From NCBI GenBank assembly GCA_027186245.1, contig CP114489.1, positions 3,665,501-3,729,500 on the forward strand: DNA of 64,000 nt, given 5' to 3'. The notes under the pieces are model-generated. The model saw only the letters and a list, made by a program, of their open reading frames with translations, searched no databases and was not told where the DNA came from. This document shows positions 1-12,902 of the stretch, piece by piece. Source of the DNA: Coriaria nepalensis. Lineage: Eukaryota; Streptophyta; Magnoliopsida; Cucurbitales; Coriariaceae. The stretch's first letter is position 1, and every line of letters starts with the position of its first letter. The position numbers and the translations under genes were made by a program.

Positions 1-68
1 ACTACTGGTGTGCCCTCTTCCTTGATCTCCTTCTCAATCTTCCTCTCGTTATAGTATTCCGACGCCAT
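1..68 (-). CDS. 5' end of an unidentified gene, cut by the window edge
   Basis: On the minus strand an ATG at 68-66 opens a frame that runs off the window start after 22 codons. It reads MASEYYNERKIEKEIKEEG and then TPV, a charged helical-looking start. I do not recognise the family. A second minus-strand frame (peptide DGCLYPEKYVARRSAERK) overlaps the same bases and upstream of them, so the true frame and start are uncertain; the ATG could also lie inside a larger exon. Confidence 0.3.
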   Translation of the reverse strand, partial: MASEYYNERKIEKEIKEEGTPV

Positions 69-2984
69 TCCGGACCTCTTTCCGCTGTGTTAAATGCTTT
101 CCTCTCGGCGCTCCTCCTAGCGACGTACTTCTCCGGATAAAGACATCCATCAGCCTTGACTCAAAGTTGGACTAACCACACAAAAATGGCCCCTAAAGTA
201 AGCTAAGAATTAAGGCAAGATCTATTTGGTACGTAGCAGAGAACTCAAAATGTGGTAGCTGCCTAGTTAAGTGAGAATGAGATTAATTGGATTTATATAG
301 ATGTAGGAAAAAGATCTGTATACAATGGGCGTTTGTACCATGTTTTTCTGTCTAGAAAAGCAGACCATTGGTTTTAGTGAAGCTTTTCAAAAGGCGGTCT
401 CTAGATATAGCAGCAACAGCATCCATGATGCGTGCGCGGTGCATGGTTTTGTACTGTACAAGTATATCGACATGTGAAGCTTGAAGGGTGGAATGACGTA
501 GGGAATAGAGTGGGATAATTGCTCATATAAGTTTTTCAAATTTTAGGTTTTTATTCCTATTAAATTAAATTAAAAAATTTTTGTATAATTTATAGATAAT
601 TTAAAAATTAATGAATTTTGAATTATTTTAGATATATGAATTTTAATTTATTCAATTAACTTTTTAAATTTTCTTTTTAAATAATAAGATTTGAATGAGT
701 TTTTTTTTTTTTTTTTAAGAATGAAGCCTAACTCTAAATTAGAGGTGTGCATGGTTGGGTGACTTAAGTTTGGGTGATTTATGTGATCAACCCAAATACG
801 ATTAGTTTTTGAAATTTTTACTTATATCCAACTTAAATGTTATAGAAATCTGGTCATATCTTCGAGTTGAATTGGGCATAAACCTATGGATGTTTGGTTT
901 TTTGTTAAAAAATAAAAAATTAAACTTAATATATCATTCAATTTAATGCAAGAACATCGTTGAATGAGACACCAAGAAGCTATTCTCGAAGCTGAAGAAT
1001 GATGGAAATATATTAGGTAACATACTCATATTTTCTTTTCCATCCTTGTTATAAGTGAATTTACTTAAATCATATGAGCATACTTAAAATGAGTTTATGA
1101 TTGAATCTAATTAAATTGTAAATGATGGAAGTGTATTCAAAAGTTCCTTCAATTGAATTTTTTCATGAAACTTTTATTACATAGTATGATATGTTATTGC
1201 ATACTTTATATCGAACTCTAATGGATGGTATTCCATCTTTAAAGATACAACAACTACATTTAAAAATGAAATCATACAGTTATGGATACAACTTAAGTAT
1301 CTTCAATCACAATTTCATATATTTAGCAATCAAGCTTCAAATTTGATCCAAGAGAGGCAAGCTAGAGCTAAGTGTTATTTTGAAAACAATCATGTAATTT
1401 TATAAAAATTATATGAATGAATATATAAAGAATAAATTGATTAACCTATATATATATATATATTAGTTTTATCTATTTAACTGAATGATTTTTTTCAAAT
1501 TTATTTTTTAACTAAATTCTTCCAACTGAATCTAGATTAAAGATATCAAACTTAATATACATTGAACATGAGGGTTTCGGATGATTGGTTCGATTTTTAG
1601 TTGGGTGAATTGGGTGGCCAATTTTCTACGCACCCCTACTCTAAATATATAAAAACTATAAAGTTATATGGTATGTTTAATTTCCAAAGGCTAATTCTTT
1701 ATTAAAAAAATATATATAACCAAATATATATATATATTATATATTAGACATTTGACGTTTATATATTTTATTTATTTAGTATGAAAAAGTTGGATAAACT
1801 ATAATTAATATGACTTCATCTCGCACTTCCAATCATATCTCCAACTTTATCAGACAGTCTATCTCAGTTTAGGTCAACTATACAAAAATCCTAGATCCAC
1901 CGCTAAGATAATATCATGTGCTGCACGTTGCATTTTTTTCCTAACTGCGACGTAGTTAGTGGACATGTGGTCAGTTAATTGATGCTTAAATCGAGATATA
2001 TAACGTATATAATTAAGTTGCATATATTGGTTGCATTGTCGTTAAACTGAGGCTGAATGTATATGTTTGCTATGTTAAAAATTTTTAAGGAAGATATTTG
2101 CCTTCTAGCGTTGATGAATGAAATTGGATTTTTTTGACAAATCTTGTACTATCTATTCACACAACCAAAATGTCATATACCTCAGCAAAAATCCAGTTCA
2201 CTATAATCAAACCAATCACATGGATGTTATGTTGCATTTTGTGAGGGATCGTATTTCTTCTAGTATTGTGCATATCTCTTGAAGGTACTTGCAGAAGAAA
2301 ATCATGTAGATGTGGGAATAAAAGTAGTCGTTGTAACTAAGTTTAGACATTGTCTAGACTTATTATTACATTTGAGCAATTACTTGGAGTATTAAAGGCA
2401 AAATATGGATTGGAGTTCACTTCACCAGAGAGGATCAAGCAATTGGCAATTAGAGCATTTACATCTAGTTGGATATCTGATTTTTTTAATTTGACTTAAT
2501 TTTAATTAATATGTTAGATTTTAGCTAATCAAATTTAACTTAACTCAACATCCAATTTTCTTAGAAAGGATTTACATGCCGTTTGTTGAAAGAAAAGACT
2601 ACATGTCGTTTGGGATTACCAATGGCTCCAACTCTTAGGCAGTATAATCCAGCCATAATGTATATAATATTGTCTACGAATCATATGAAAACTCTTCGAC
2701 TTTTCAAACTGGCTTTGTGTGACAGAAAAATCTGTCTCTATTGGTGGCTTGAAATAAAGGCTTTTCCTCGCTTTACAAGACTTAAAAAAACTCTTCGACC
2801 AACTAATAGTTTATAGTAAGGGTCATTAAAAAAATGGTGATGCCTCGTTGATTGTTCTAAGAGCTAGCTAGTCTCATACTCTATTAAGCAAGTAGAATTT
2901 CCAGCACCAATTTATAGGACAAGATTTTGTTAGATCTCTTCAGTTATAGCAATCTTTTATAGGGAACTGAAAGCTTGTTAAAGT
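69..2984. other. AT-rich spacer with one transposon
   Basis: This spacer separates the edge gene from the remorin gene. Apart from the hAT-like element at 740-1638 it holds A/T-rich low-complexity DNA, short TA runs (about 1449-1464 and 1722-1742) and no coding region I can support. The 77-codon frame at 2583-2816 has no recognisable motif and biased composition, so I do not call it. Confidence 0.6.
740..1638. mobile_element. Non-autonomous hAT-like DNA transposon with 8-bp target duplication
   Basis: The 899-bp segment begins TAGAGGTGTGCA (740-751) and ends TACGCACCCCTA (1627-1638), which reverse-complements to TAGGGGTGCGTA, 9 of 12 matching. It is flanked by an exact 8-bp direct repeat CTCTAAAT at 732-739 and 1639-1646. 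TAG-G-GTG termini with an 8-bp duplication are the signature of hAT elements. No transposase frame survives inside, so it is a deletion derivative. Confidence 0.75.
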
Positions 2985-4166
2985 GTGGCTAAACTCAAAG
3001 AATACTTGCAAATTATGGGTGAGAAATTAGAGTCCGTGGAGAATGTCGAATCTAACGAAGCTCCTGATTCTCATGATGATCCGGAACCACAACCATTGGA
3101 TCAATTTTCGGTACCTGATCTAGAACACGGCCTGCCGCCATGTGAGGCAGCCGATGTTGAGACCGAAGAGAAAAGTGTGATTCCAATTCATGAGAAGAAG
3201 GCTTGTACTAGTATCGATCATCCCAGTATTGTTGAAAGTAAAAGCTCCATTACATATATTATTATGTTTTTTTTTTTTAATTTGTTAATTGAAGGATTAA
3301 TTAATTTTGGGTTTTAAGTGTATGAGATATTTGAATTTTGCCAGATTATGAAGACCCGATAGATAATCTAGATGCTCGTGATCAAATCGAGAAAAACCGG
3401 AAGGGTTCGATCGAGAGAGGTAGATGTTCGAAAATCGGAATGATCAATCTTGTAATCTACAGTATATGTTTCCGCTTTTATATTAGTAACTACTTAATCG
3501 ACTAAGATGTCATTAGAGAAATGATTTAACATTTGTCCAACTTAATTTCTTGTGCTTGATCCAGATGCTGTGCTTGCAAGAGTTGAAACGGAGAAGAGGT
3601 TGGCCTTAATTAAGGCATGGGAGGAAAGTGAAAAGACCAAAGCAGATAACAAGTAATAATTATTCAAGAACCTAGCCCTATCCCTAGTCCTCTTATACTC
3701 GTACTGCATGTAGAGAAAATGTTATACTGTGAGTCTGTGACCAAAATCATGCATTTACGTAGTATACTGATGAATACATAGTAAATAAAGTCTATTATTT
3801 TGTAGATTATCATATGTTTTAACTAGATCCTGATTTTTTAATTTTAAAAGGGCATATAAAAACATGCGTGCTGTGGAATCATGGGAGAAGAGCAAGAGAG
3901 CGAGCGTGGAAGCGCATCTGAAGAAGATAGAGGAAAAATGGGAGAAGAAGAAGGAAGAGTATGCAGAGAAAATGAAGAACAAAATGGCAGAAATACACCT
4001 AGAAGCAGAGGAGAAGAGAGTCATGGTGGAGGCTAAACGCAGTGAAGATTTCCTCAAGGTGGAAGAAACCGCCGCTAAATATCACGTTTCTGGTTACGCG
4101 CCGCCCAAGAACTTACTTCTTGGATGCTTCACTAGCTGGGACCCCCTTGCCAAATACGACCATTGA
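2985..4166 (+). CDS. Remorin family protein (243 aa, 4 exons)
   Basis: Exons 2985-3237, 3345-3419, 3565-3652 and 3851-4166 join in frame to 243 residues with GT-AG borders. The acidic, low-complexity N-terminal half is followed by the remorin C-terminal domain: a long charged coiled coil (AWEESEKTKADNK, then WEKSKRASVEAHLKKIEEK and EKMKNKMAEIHLEAEEKR) ending in a short tail NLLLGCF that resembles the membrane-anchor region of remorins. Remorins are plant plasma-membrane nanodomain scaffolds acting at the cytosolic face in signalling and plasmodesmal control; a role for this copy is inferred from family only. The gene converges on the NF-YC gene, with 266 bp between stop codons. The first ATG of the open frame was taken as start. 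Confidence 0.85.
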
Positions 4167-4432
4167 ACAACGTGAAAAATAATAATAAATAATAACGATT
4201 AAACCGGTGTTTAATGTATGTTTTGCCACTTTGACTATTGCTGTAATAAGTTAATAACCGTTTGGATGTTTCTTATGTTTTTTACGTGATCAATAAGAGA
4301 GTAAGGTTGATCTGGTTTCATTAGGTATATATTAAACCTTAGGTAATGATATATATATATATGCTTGTATATGTATTTGAAATTATTAAGATAATTAAAC
4401 CCTAATATTATGGAATATGAACTTAAGAATAG

Positions 4433-4831
4433 TTAGCTCTCTATGACGTCATACAATTCCAAGTCAACCGCGTTGACATCCACATTAGCACGACCGGCAC
4501 CGCCAGCATGAGAAGAATCGTCCGACACCAAATCAACAAGAAAGTCAAAGAGATCGGTGGCTATGACAGCAGACGCCACGTCATCCTTTTGGAGCACCCT
4601 CCTTTTGCCTTGCATGGAGACATTAACCCAAGCCGTTCTAGTCAACTCCTGAATGAAAAGCTCACAAGCTTTAGCGAAAACAATGGGTGCCTCACCAGAT
4701 ATCATCTTCACATCCTCACCGCACATCTTCATGATCTTCCTGATCCTTGCCAGTGGCAGTGAGTGGGGCCCCGTTCTGCCTGATATTCCCCCGCCTGAGA
4801 TTAGTCCCGAGTATACCCCAGCTTGCCTCAT
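4433..4831 (-). CDS. NF-YC: NF-YC (HAP5) CCAAT-binding subunit, intronless
   Basis: A single 132-residue frame carries a histone-fold domain at about residues 25-100. LPLARIRKIMKMCGEDVKMI matches the first helix region of NF-YC; EAPIVFAKACELFIQELT and LQKDDVASAV followed by TDLFDFLVDLV match the second and third. NF-YC pairs with NF-YB through the histone fold and, with NF-YA, binds CCAAT promoters in the nucleus. The protein is short, with little N-terminal extension and no Q-rich tail, like the small intronless NF-YC members. The open frames on the plus strand across this gene are shadows. Function in a particular pathway cannot be read from sequence. Confidence 0.88.
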   Translation of the reverse strand: MRQAGVYSGLISGGGISGRTGPHSLPLARIRKIMKMCGEDVKMISGEAPIVFAKACELFIQELTRTAWVNVSMQGKRRVLQKDDVASAVIATDLFDFLVDLVSDDSSHAGGAGRANVDVNAVDLELYDVIES

Positions 4832-7800
4832 GCTTAATCTTAATTAACAACTAACTCACGAATGGTTTAAGGATCAATAAGTGTTTGTTTCGGATTAGGA
4901 AGCTTGTTTAGTTCCAACTTCCAAGTTCTAGTTATATAGTGTTGTATAGAGTACCAGAGGGTGGCGAAGCCGGCCAGCCTGCTGAAAGCCGGCTCTGGAT
5001 ATTCAAATTATTTTTTAATTTATTTTTCAGGTGAGAATGGGTAGGACTCAGGCATCTATTTTTCAATTTATTTCACTTTTTTGACTTATGTTTTTTTTTT
5101 TTTGTTTTGTTTTAATTAGGTTAATGAGTTAATCTTATTGTGATGATTTTATCCTTATAATCGATGCCAAAAACTTAAAGACAAACAAATTAATTTAATT
5201 AAAATTTATAAAAACTAAATATGACAATTATATAGACATAATTAAGTAACCAAATTATCTAACCTTATTTTCCGACCAGATTAATTAACAGATGTCATTC
5301 AATAAAGTTGTAAATATTTATGCAAGAAATGAACAATGTCAACCCTTTCGGATTGTTAATTAATTATGGTCAATGCTTGTCAATTTATTTTTTTTTTTTT
5401 GGCCAATCAATGCATACTAATAATTTACAAATTTAAATAACACAATTTGGGCCAAACAAATTCTTGGACCGACGATAGGACATGAGTATGGGCTACAATC
5501 AAATGGGCTTTTCCGATTGGTTTCTTAAAAAGGCTGTCCAAAATAGTATCCTTTGTATTTTCCTCCTACCGGATCTATGTCATATTTTTATTCCACATAT
5601 ATATATATTTTGCCTTAACTTGTGTTGGCACAAATTCCAGACATGAAAAAGCAACATGGATCAGATGGAGGGTGTTACCAAGCCTTTCCAAAAAGATTGT
5701 GTTTGTGTCATTGTGTGTGGTATCTGTGTACATTGTAAGAAATGGGGGCCAACCACCATCACGTGAGCACTTTCCATTATCTCATGGCTCGAGAATATTA
5801 TTTAATTTCACAATTAAATTAAAAGGAAAAAAAAAAAAAAAGGTAGGGCCCAGCATCTTTGTTATTCGTTTCTTATGAATTTTTTTCACGACCGCAATGA
5901 CTACTAGGAGTCACACCAAGTTTATTACTTTACCGAAGCGACTGTCTTCACCAACTACATTTGCTGCTGCATGATCTTATGACTTGATGATAGCTATCCA
6001 CTAGATTGTGTTACTAACTAATATTTCTAACTAGATTCTCAGAATCTTAACATGGATAACTACTTAGTTTTGGGAAGGAGTATAGTAATAGTATCTAAGA
6101 GATTCTTAAATTTGATTTATTATATGAAAATATTTTAACTAGTGACATATAATTTATATATATATTTTTTCTTTTTAATAATCAAAAAAGCCTTTTACAT
6201 ATCTTTTAAATTGAGGAGAACAATAAATTTTACTAACTAAATTAATAATAATTTTTTTTAATATTTAAATTATATTAATAAATTAAATAATTTTTTTTCA
6301 TAAATTTTTTATTTATTTATAAATCAACTAAAAATCTCTAAATTAAAAAAAAAAAAAAAAAAAAAAAAGACCGGCATTATCAATTGTGCAGGAATGAAAC
6401 CTGATAAAAGAAACAAATGGACCGGAATATATTGCCCCATGTGGGCTAATTAAAGAGAGTGGCCCTTTTGCTCAAACCGGTTGGGCCATGAGAAAACCTC
6501 ATAATGTTATTTTGTTTCAGCCGCCTATCAATTACATCATACACAGCTCACCTTGGCTCCCTTTCACGCACAGCTCATGAGTTTTTCCCGTTCCGTTCAA
6601 CTTCAGACACTGTCTTCAATTAGTACCGTACACTTGCACAAAATTTGAAGATGGGACCATAGGAACAACCTCAAATAAAGCTAAATGGGGTAATAATAAT
6701 AATATTTATTATTATTATTATTATTTGTTTTACTTTATATGAATAGAAGTTATTGGATTAATTTATTTTAATTTTAATTATTATAATAATTTTATTATAT
6801 AAATTTTTTAAAAAGTTTTTAAAAATTAATTTTGAACTCCAATAAAATCTATATGACATTATCTGCTCTTTTTTGTACACAAACATATCATAGGGGCTAT
6901 ATAGGCCGACATTAAATTCCATGAACTCATTCTCTTTCTTCTTCTTTTTATTTATTTTTAATTTTACACATAAGTTTGCAAGATTCGGTCCAACCATGAG
7001 ACATTATGTAATTCTGCAAAATTTATGGGCTAAAGTGTAGTTTTCTAAACTTTGAAGAAAAAATGAAAGAGTTGAGGACCGTTGCCCGTTGGCGTTTTGT
7101 TCCCCTGGGTTCAAACTTCCTTCTCCGTCGGTGTGGGAGATTAAAATTACCATTATGCCCTCTTTATTTTCCGACACGCCAGGAAAATCGGCATGTCATA
7201 ATTAGACATTGATCAATTGGTCCCTATTAAAATTGAGATTTAAAGAATAATGACAATAAGAAAACACACATTCTAATAACATAAGACAAAGCAACCGATT
7301 ATATAATGTTATATATATAATTATTATATTTTTTATTATCATTATTATTATATATTTCCACCTAATTGTTTGCTTATATATTATAAATAAAATAGGAACA
7401 AATTTTAAATTAATATAAAATTTATATATTTTAAAACTCATTTATAAATTTAGTAATAAATTTTATATATTAACATATGTGTCCTTTATAAATGAAAAAA
7501 TCTCTTCCCCGACAAAATAACACATTCATTACCAGTTAATAATTCAGAAGTTTCTTAATTATTATTATTTTTTATATTTTCTAAATTATTATTATTTTTT
7601 ATATTTTCTGTTTTGCATTATGTCACGCTTCACGAACGCTCTCTTTTTTTTTCTTTTTTTTTTTGTAAGGAAGACTGTTGGAAAAGTTTCTACAGATCTG
7701 CTTACGATATATCCTTCTCCAAAGCTTCTCTGCTGCAAAGTGCAAACTGTCATCTCCTTCTCTGACCCGACTCGTTCCACTCTTTCTTCTACACTATTTT

Positions 7801-7948
7801 GGCAATGAGCTACCGGATCTAGCTATCACAAAAAGAGCTTAGTTGCTTGTTTGCAGTGAACTCTTCGGTGACCGGAATGTTTGTATTCCGGCGGGGAAAA
7901 TCTCCGAGCTTCGTCGAGGCGGATTGGAGCTGGTGAATTCGAGTAAAG
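4832..7948. other. AT-rich spacer upstream of the EEIG1 coiled-coil gene
   Basis: Three kilobases with homopolymer runs (A run about 6343-6368), AAT/ATT repeats (about 6690-6725) and strand-biased low-complexity DNA. Open frames here encode only lysine/isoleucine/phenylalanine-rich peptides and are not supported. The last 350 bases (about 7600-7948) are less AT-rich and probably hold the promoter and 5' untranslated exon of the next gene. Confidence 0.6.
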
Positions 7949-10900
7949 ATGTTCAAGTCAGTGAGGTGGAAGAGCGAGAGGAATAAGATCAAGGCCGAGT
8001 TCAAATTGAAGTTCCATGCAACTCAGGTTGCTGAATTTAATTTAATAGACATTCTTTGAATTAAGTTTATGTGCATTCGATTTTGTCAAGCGCTGAGGCT
8101 ATCGAGGAGTTTCAGCTACTAGCTTAAGTGAGCTGTATCGAGTTCTGTTTGGTTGCTAGGAAAATGAGTAAGAAAGTATGATTTATGTATTTGAGGCTTC
8201 TTCATTGCTGTCGACGTGATGCGATTGAGGGTAACTCGAGGACGATGAGTAAAAGATTCAAATACAATTTCTCCCTGTTCCCCTTTCCCGTTCAGTACTT
8301 TCTTATTTTCTGCGATTCTCTTAGCGAAAAACAGAGGTTTAGGGAAGAGAAATTATAAACGGGGACGGCATTGTGATTTTTTCAGGTATCGCAGTTAGGT
8401 ATGGATGCTTTGGCGTTATCTGTGGTTCCTGGAGATGTAGGAAAGCCAACGGTGAGGCTAGAAAAAGCTACAGTTCGAGATGGAAGCTGTAGATGGGAAA
8501 ATCAGGTCCTTATTACTGTGAAATTTCTGAAGGAGCCAAAGTCGGGGAAGATTAACGAGAAAATCTACTACTTTCTCGTCTCATCGGTACGATTTACTAT
8601 TTACTTTTGTTTACCTTTTAAATTTTTGTTTGTGCAAGTTTTGTAATCTGTGTATTGATAAATTGAATTGCTTTTTTGAATTAGGGATCTTCAAATCTCT
8701 GTGTTCTTGGGGAAGTTTCTATTGATCTTGCTGAGTATGCTGAAACCACAAAGCCTTCCTCTGTCACTCTTCCTCTTAAGAGTTCAACTTCTAATGCAGT
8801 TTTGCATGTTAGTGTTACCCTCTCTCTCTGTTTTTATACATTTACGAGATGCTTAAGAGTCGAGGGATATATATTAAACACTGCGATTGTTGGTTGCAAT
8901 TTTCTGAGTTGTAGTTTTTTGTTTTCTTAATAGGTCTCGATCCAAAGGATGCAGGCAAACACGGAACAAAGGTAACTCAAACCAATTGCAGTATATTCTC
9001 TAGATTTTCTTCTAAACATTAGGGATTTCTTGATCAATTTCTTACTGAAGTTGGATCTTCCTGGAGGACTATTGCAGAGAGGAGGAAGAATCTGAAGATA
9101 CAAGTATTAAATCCCAAGATAAGAGCTTGAAGACCTACTTAAGCCACAGTGATACAGATGAAAGTGGCACAAGTAATAGTCATAATAAAGTAAGGCTCCA
9201 TTACCAGAAAAGAAAGAGGATTATTCATGTACCTTGCTCTGTTCCTCATTGCGTTTCCTCCTCCTCTTGTTTTCCCTGCTTTACAGGATTCCTCCGTTGG
9301 TATTACTCCAAAGACATTTGAAATAAGTGGCTATCGAAGAGGGTCTAGCGGATCCGATATTACATTATCGAGCTCTGAGAGCAGCTCTGGACTTGATACT
9401 CCACGAGAACTTGGGATGAGAAATAACAATACCGACCAGGACCAGGACCATACTAGCTGCCCATCAACTCTAAGCCATTCCTCAGTACCAAATAGATCCA
9501 TAGACCATGTCTCCGGAAATTCCTTTAGTGGCAATAAGAAGTCACAACCTGAGCGGTCCTCACTTGGTTCCCATGATGGATCAAGTACAGAAGAGTTGTC
9601 AGACAACAGCCTTCATGTAGAACTGGTTCAACAGGCTACAGTTATTGATATTGAAAAGCTCAAGGCTGAGATGATTGTTGTGGCCAGGAGGGCAGATGTG
9701 TCAGAGTTGGAACTACATACACTTAGAAAACATATAATAAAAGAGAGCAAAAAGGGGCAGGATCTCACAGGAGAGATTGTCAGCTTGAAAGAAGAGAGAA
9801 ATGCCCTCAAGGCAGAATGTGAAAGACTCAAGGCCTTCCAGTTACAAGTGGAGAGTAGCACAAGATTTGGTAACAAATTGAGATTGGAAGGTGGGGGGGA
9901 TATACAACCACTTCTGGAAGAAACTAAGCAAGAACTGAAAGACGAGAAGGACTTGAATAGAGATCTTCAGTTCAAGCTGCAGAAGATGGAGGAATCCAGG
10001 AATGAGTTGATTCTTACCATAAAAGGCCTAGAGGAGAGGTTGAACCTGAAGAATGATGAAACATCTGATCTTTCCAACAAATCCAAGGAAAATGCGGAAG
10101 AGGATGAAGAGCAAAAGGAATTGGAATATCTTGTCAAGCAGCATATCAATGCAGATGAAACATACCGACTGGAGCAAAAAGTAATAGATCTTTGTGGTGA
10201 AATAGAGATATACAGGAGAGATAAAGATGAGCTAGAGATGCAAATGGAGCAGCTTGCACTTGATTATGAAATACTGAAGCAGGAAAACCATGACATTTTG
10301 TATAAACTGGAACAAAGCAACCTTCAGGAACAGCTGAAGATGCAGTATGAATGCTCCTATTCTTCTGCTAATGTAAATGAGCTTGAAACACAGATTGAGA
10401 ACTTGGAAAAAGAACTCAAGCAGCAGGCAAGGGATTTTTCTGATTCTTTGGCTAACATGAAAGAACTTGAATCACATATTACAATGCTGGAGGAAGAGAT
10501 TGAGAAACAAACCCAGAGTTTTGAATCCGAGCTAGAAGCTGTGATGGGTGCCAAAGTTGAGCAGGAGCAAAGAGCCATAAGAGCAGAGGAAGCCTTGAGG
10601 AAGACTAAACAAGAAAATGCAAATATAGCAGAGAGGCTTCAGAAAGAGTTTAGAAGCATATCCAAACAGATGATTTATGCATTTGTTAGAAATGAGAAGA
10701 TGGCTGCTGAAGCATTAGCAGAAGCTAGAGATTTGCATGTGCAGAGAATTCAATTAGAAGGCACAATCCAAAAGGCTAAGGATGAGCTTCAGTCAGTGAT
10801 GGATGATTATGAGGCAAGAATTTCTGAGCTTTTGAAACAAGTCGGTGTGAGAACAAGTCAGTTTGAAGCAACGTTGTTGGAAGTGGACGTAAAGTCTCGG

Positions 10901-11636
10901 GAAATCCAAATACTCAAATCCAAGATTGAGAGACTTGCAACAGAGAATCACGTTCTTTCTCACAAAGTAGATCACGCAAAGGATTTGAAACTCAATATAG
11001 AACAACTGAAAACATCTGCTAAGGAAGTTGAGATGCTGATCCAGAAGGGTGATGTAGAAAGAAATGATCTGGTGAGTACCCAACATGACCTACTTCTCAT
11101 GATACTACTTGGCTTGATGGAGTAATTTACGTAGTTCTACTTCCATATTACTTGGTTTATGGTTGCTGTCTCGAATGTAGTTCTTTATGGTTTATGGTTA
11201 CAGGTAAACGGAGGAAGATGCGAAGTTACTCCAAATGGTGGTTTAACTGAAGAAACAACAATCTTACCTGAAGAACAATGGAATGATGGCTCAACCAAGA
11301 GGTAAAATGATTTTTCTTGGTACTTTTGCTTCTACATACCTTCTGATTAAAGTTGCCATGCTATTTATAAGCATTTTCACTTTCTTTTTCCTCATCAGGA
11401 AGGAGGAAATCTCATCAAAGAAAGAACCAAAACCGATTGATGATAACGAAGATCACAGCAGTGACCGACTATTAACTGAATTTGAATCATTAAGGGAAAG
11501 GAACATATCAATGGAGGTTGAACTAAAGGAAATGCAGGAGAGATATTCAGAGATAAGTCTCAAGTTTGCAGAGGTAGAAGGTGAAAGACAGAAGCTTGTT
11601 ATGTCTCTTCGATCCATAAAAAACTCCAGAAAGTAA
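7949..11636 (+). CDS. EEIG1/EHBP1 N-terminal (C2-NT) domain plus coiled-coil protein, 890 aa
   Basis: Eight exons join in frame: 7949-8026, 8386-8586, 8685-8807, 8934-8971, 9078-9189, 9287-11071, 11204-11301 and 11399-11636. The start MFKSVRWKSERNKIKAEFKL is the typical opening of plant NT-C2 proteins, and residues 1 to about 150 form that domain (GDVGKPTVRLEKATV, KINEKIYYFLVSS, LGEVSIDLAEYAE). A serine-rich linker follows, then about 500 residues of heptad coiled coil with ELE/KLK repeats. Databases label relatives 'myosin heavy chain-related', but there is no motor domain. The family is poorly characterised; C2-NT domains are thought to bind membranes or small GTPases. An ATG-opened frame at 9127 and others inside are shadows or partial readings of this gene. 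Confidence 0.85.
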
Positions 11637-11855
11637 AAGACATCTTCACTTCAACTTACAGTCTCATAAAACGACTACATTAACAAATGAATAAAATTTA
11701 ATTTGTACATTGTTTTCTTCTCCATTATTATTTCCCGCAAAAAGGCTTCATGTTCTAAGAACAAAAAAGTAAATTGACAAGAATAGAATAGCACGAATAG
11801 ATTACAGAAAGAAAGAACAAACACTCTTTATACCATCATCAAAATCATCATCTAT

Positions 11856-12902
11856 CTATCTAGCATTAGCTTCTGTAGGAGTCCTCGCCACAATCGACAA
11901 GGCGTGGAGCCCAGTCTGCAATTCCTCTTGCAACAGATCGTAAACAAGCCTATGCCTCTTAACTAAACTCTTCCCTTCAAAATCCTCAGACACAACTTTC
12001 ACATTGAAATGCGTCTCTCCATCACTACTACCTCCTACCCCAGCATGCCCTGCATGCTGGTAAGATACATCTTCAACCTGCAATTCTACAGGACCAAGCT
12101 CCCTCTCAAGCTTTTCCTTGATTCTCTCCCCTCTACTTCCCAGGTTACCTGAACTCGGGCTGGTACCGCCGGACTCATCGTCAAGTCCACTTCTGCTACT
12201 CGAGTTAGTTCCCGATCCAGTACCCACATCCTCAATGGCATTTTGATCCTCGGTTTTCGATCTGGCACCTTCTTTTTCCGATTCAATAAACAGCTGGATC
12301 GCCTTTTTCTGCATCAGCTTCAACATGTTAAGGAACCCATTATTTCTAGAAGGAGTCAGGCTCTGCTGAAGCCCGAGAAGGATGACGAAATCGGGCGAGA
12401 TGCGAAGGATTTCTGCAACGGGCTGGCCCGATAGACCTTGGACGAGCAGGGCGGCTAGGCCCTTGGTGAGGATCGAGTCGGAATCGGCCTCGAAGACAAC
12501 GTTCTTATCTGAATCTAAGTAGGCTCTGACCCAGACCTGAGAAACACAACCTTCGACCTTATTGGACTTTGTTTTGAACTGGGTTTCCAGGGGTTTGAGG
12601 TTTTTGCCGTAGAACATGAGCTGCTCGTACTTAGCTTTTGGTTCCTGTACGGACTGGAAGAGCTTAACGATTTCCTGGAGCTTTGGAGGAAGCTCTTCGA
12701 TGGGCTGTAGGGACACAGATTCTGATGATGAGGCGGAGGATGACGGCGGTTTGGTGGGTATTTTTTGGAAGGAGATGGGCTTGAAGAAGAAAGAGAGATT
12801 AAGGCGTTTAGGTGGAAGAAACGATGAGGAGATTCGCGAAGAAATTGGAACTCCGGTTACGAACAGAAATCGAAGGGAAAATGGAATCGACGAGGTAGAC
12901 AT
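11856..12902 (-). CDS. SUFE1: Plastid/mitochondrial SufE with fused BolA domain (348 aa)
   Basis: An intronless frame of 348 residues has a Ser/Arg-rich, acid-poor N terminus of about 60 residues, typical of an organelle transit peptide. The SufE domain covers about residues 65-215; VEGCVSQVW contains the sulfur-accepting cysteine (C119). After a low-complexity linker, about residues 260-345 form a BolA domain (RIKEKLERELGPVELQVEDV, HFNVKVVSEDFEGKSLVKRH). SufE activates the cysteine desulfurase NFS/SufS and takes its persulfide for iron-sulfur cluster assembly; the BolA part may bind monothiol glutaredoxins. This fusion is the known SUFE1 layout of plants. The gene converges on the coiled-coil gene, with 219 bp between stop codons. 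Confidence 0.92.
   Translation of the reverse strand: MSTSSIPFSLRFLFVTGVPISSRISSSFLPPKRLNLSFFFKPISFQKIPTKPPSSSASSSESVSLQPIEELPPKLQEIVKLFQSVQEPKAKYEQLMFYGKNLKPLETQFKTKSNKVEGCVSQVWVRAYLDSDKNVVFEADSDSILTKGLAALLVQGLSGQPVAEILRISPDFVILLGLQQSLTPSRNNGFLNMLKLMQKKAIQLFIESEKEGARSKTEDQNAIEDVGTGSGTNSSSRSGLDDESGGTSPSSGNLGSRGERIKEKLERELGPVELQVEDVSYQHAGHAGVGGSSDGETHFNVKVVSEDFEGKSLVKRHRLVYDLLQEELQTGLHALSIVARTPTEANAR

Noticed and set aside
4508..4847. Plus-strand frames opposite the NF-YC gene
   Set aside because: The conserved histone fold is on the minus strand; the plus frames have no recognisable domain.
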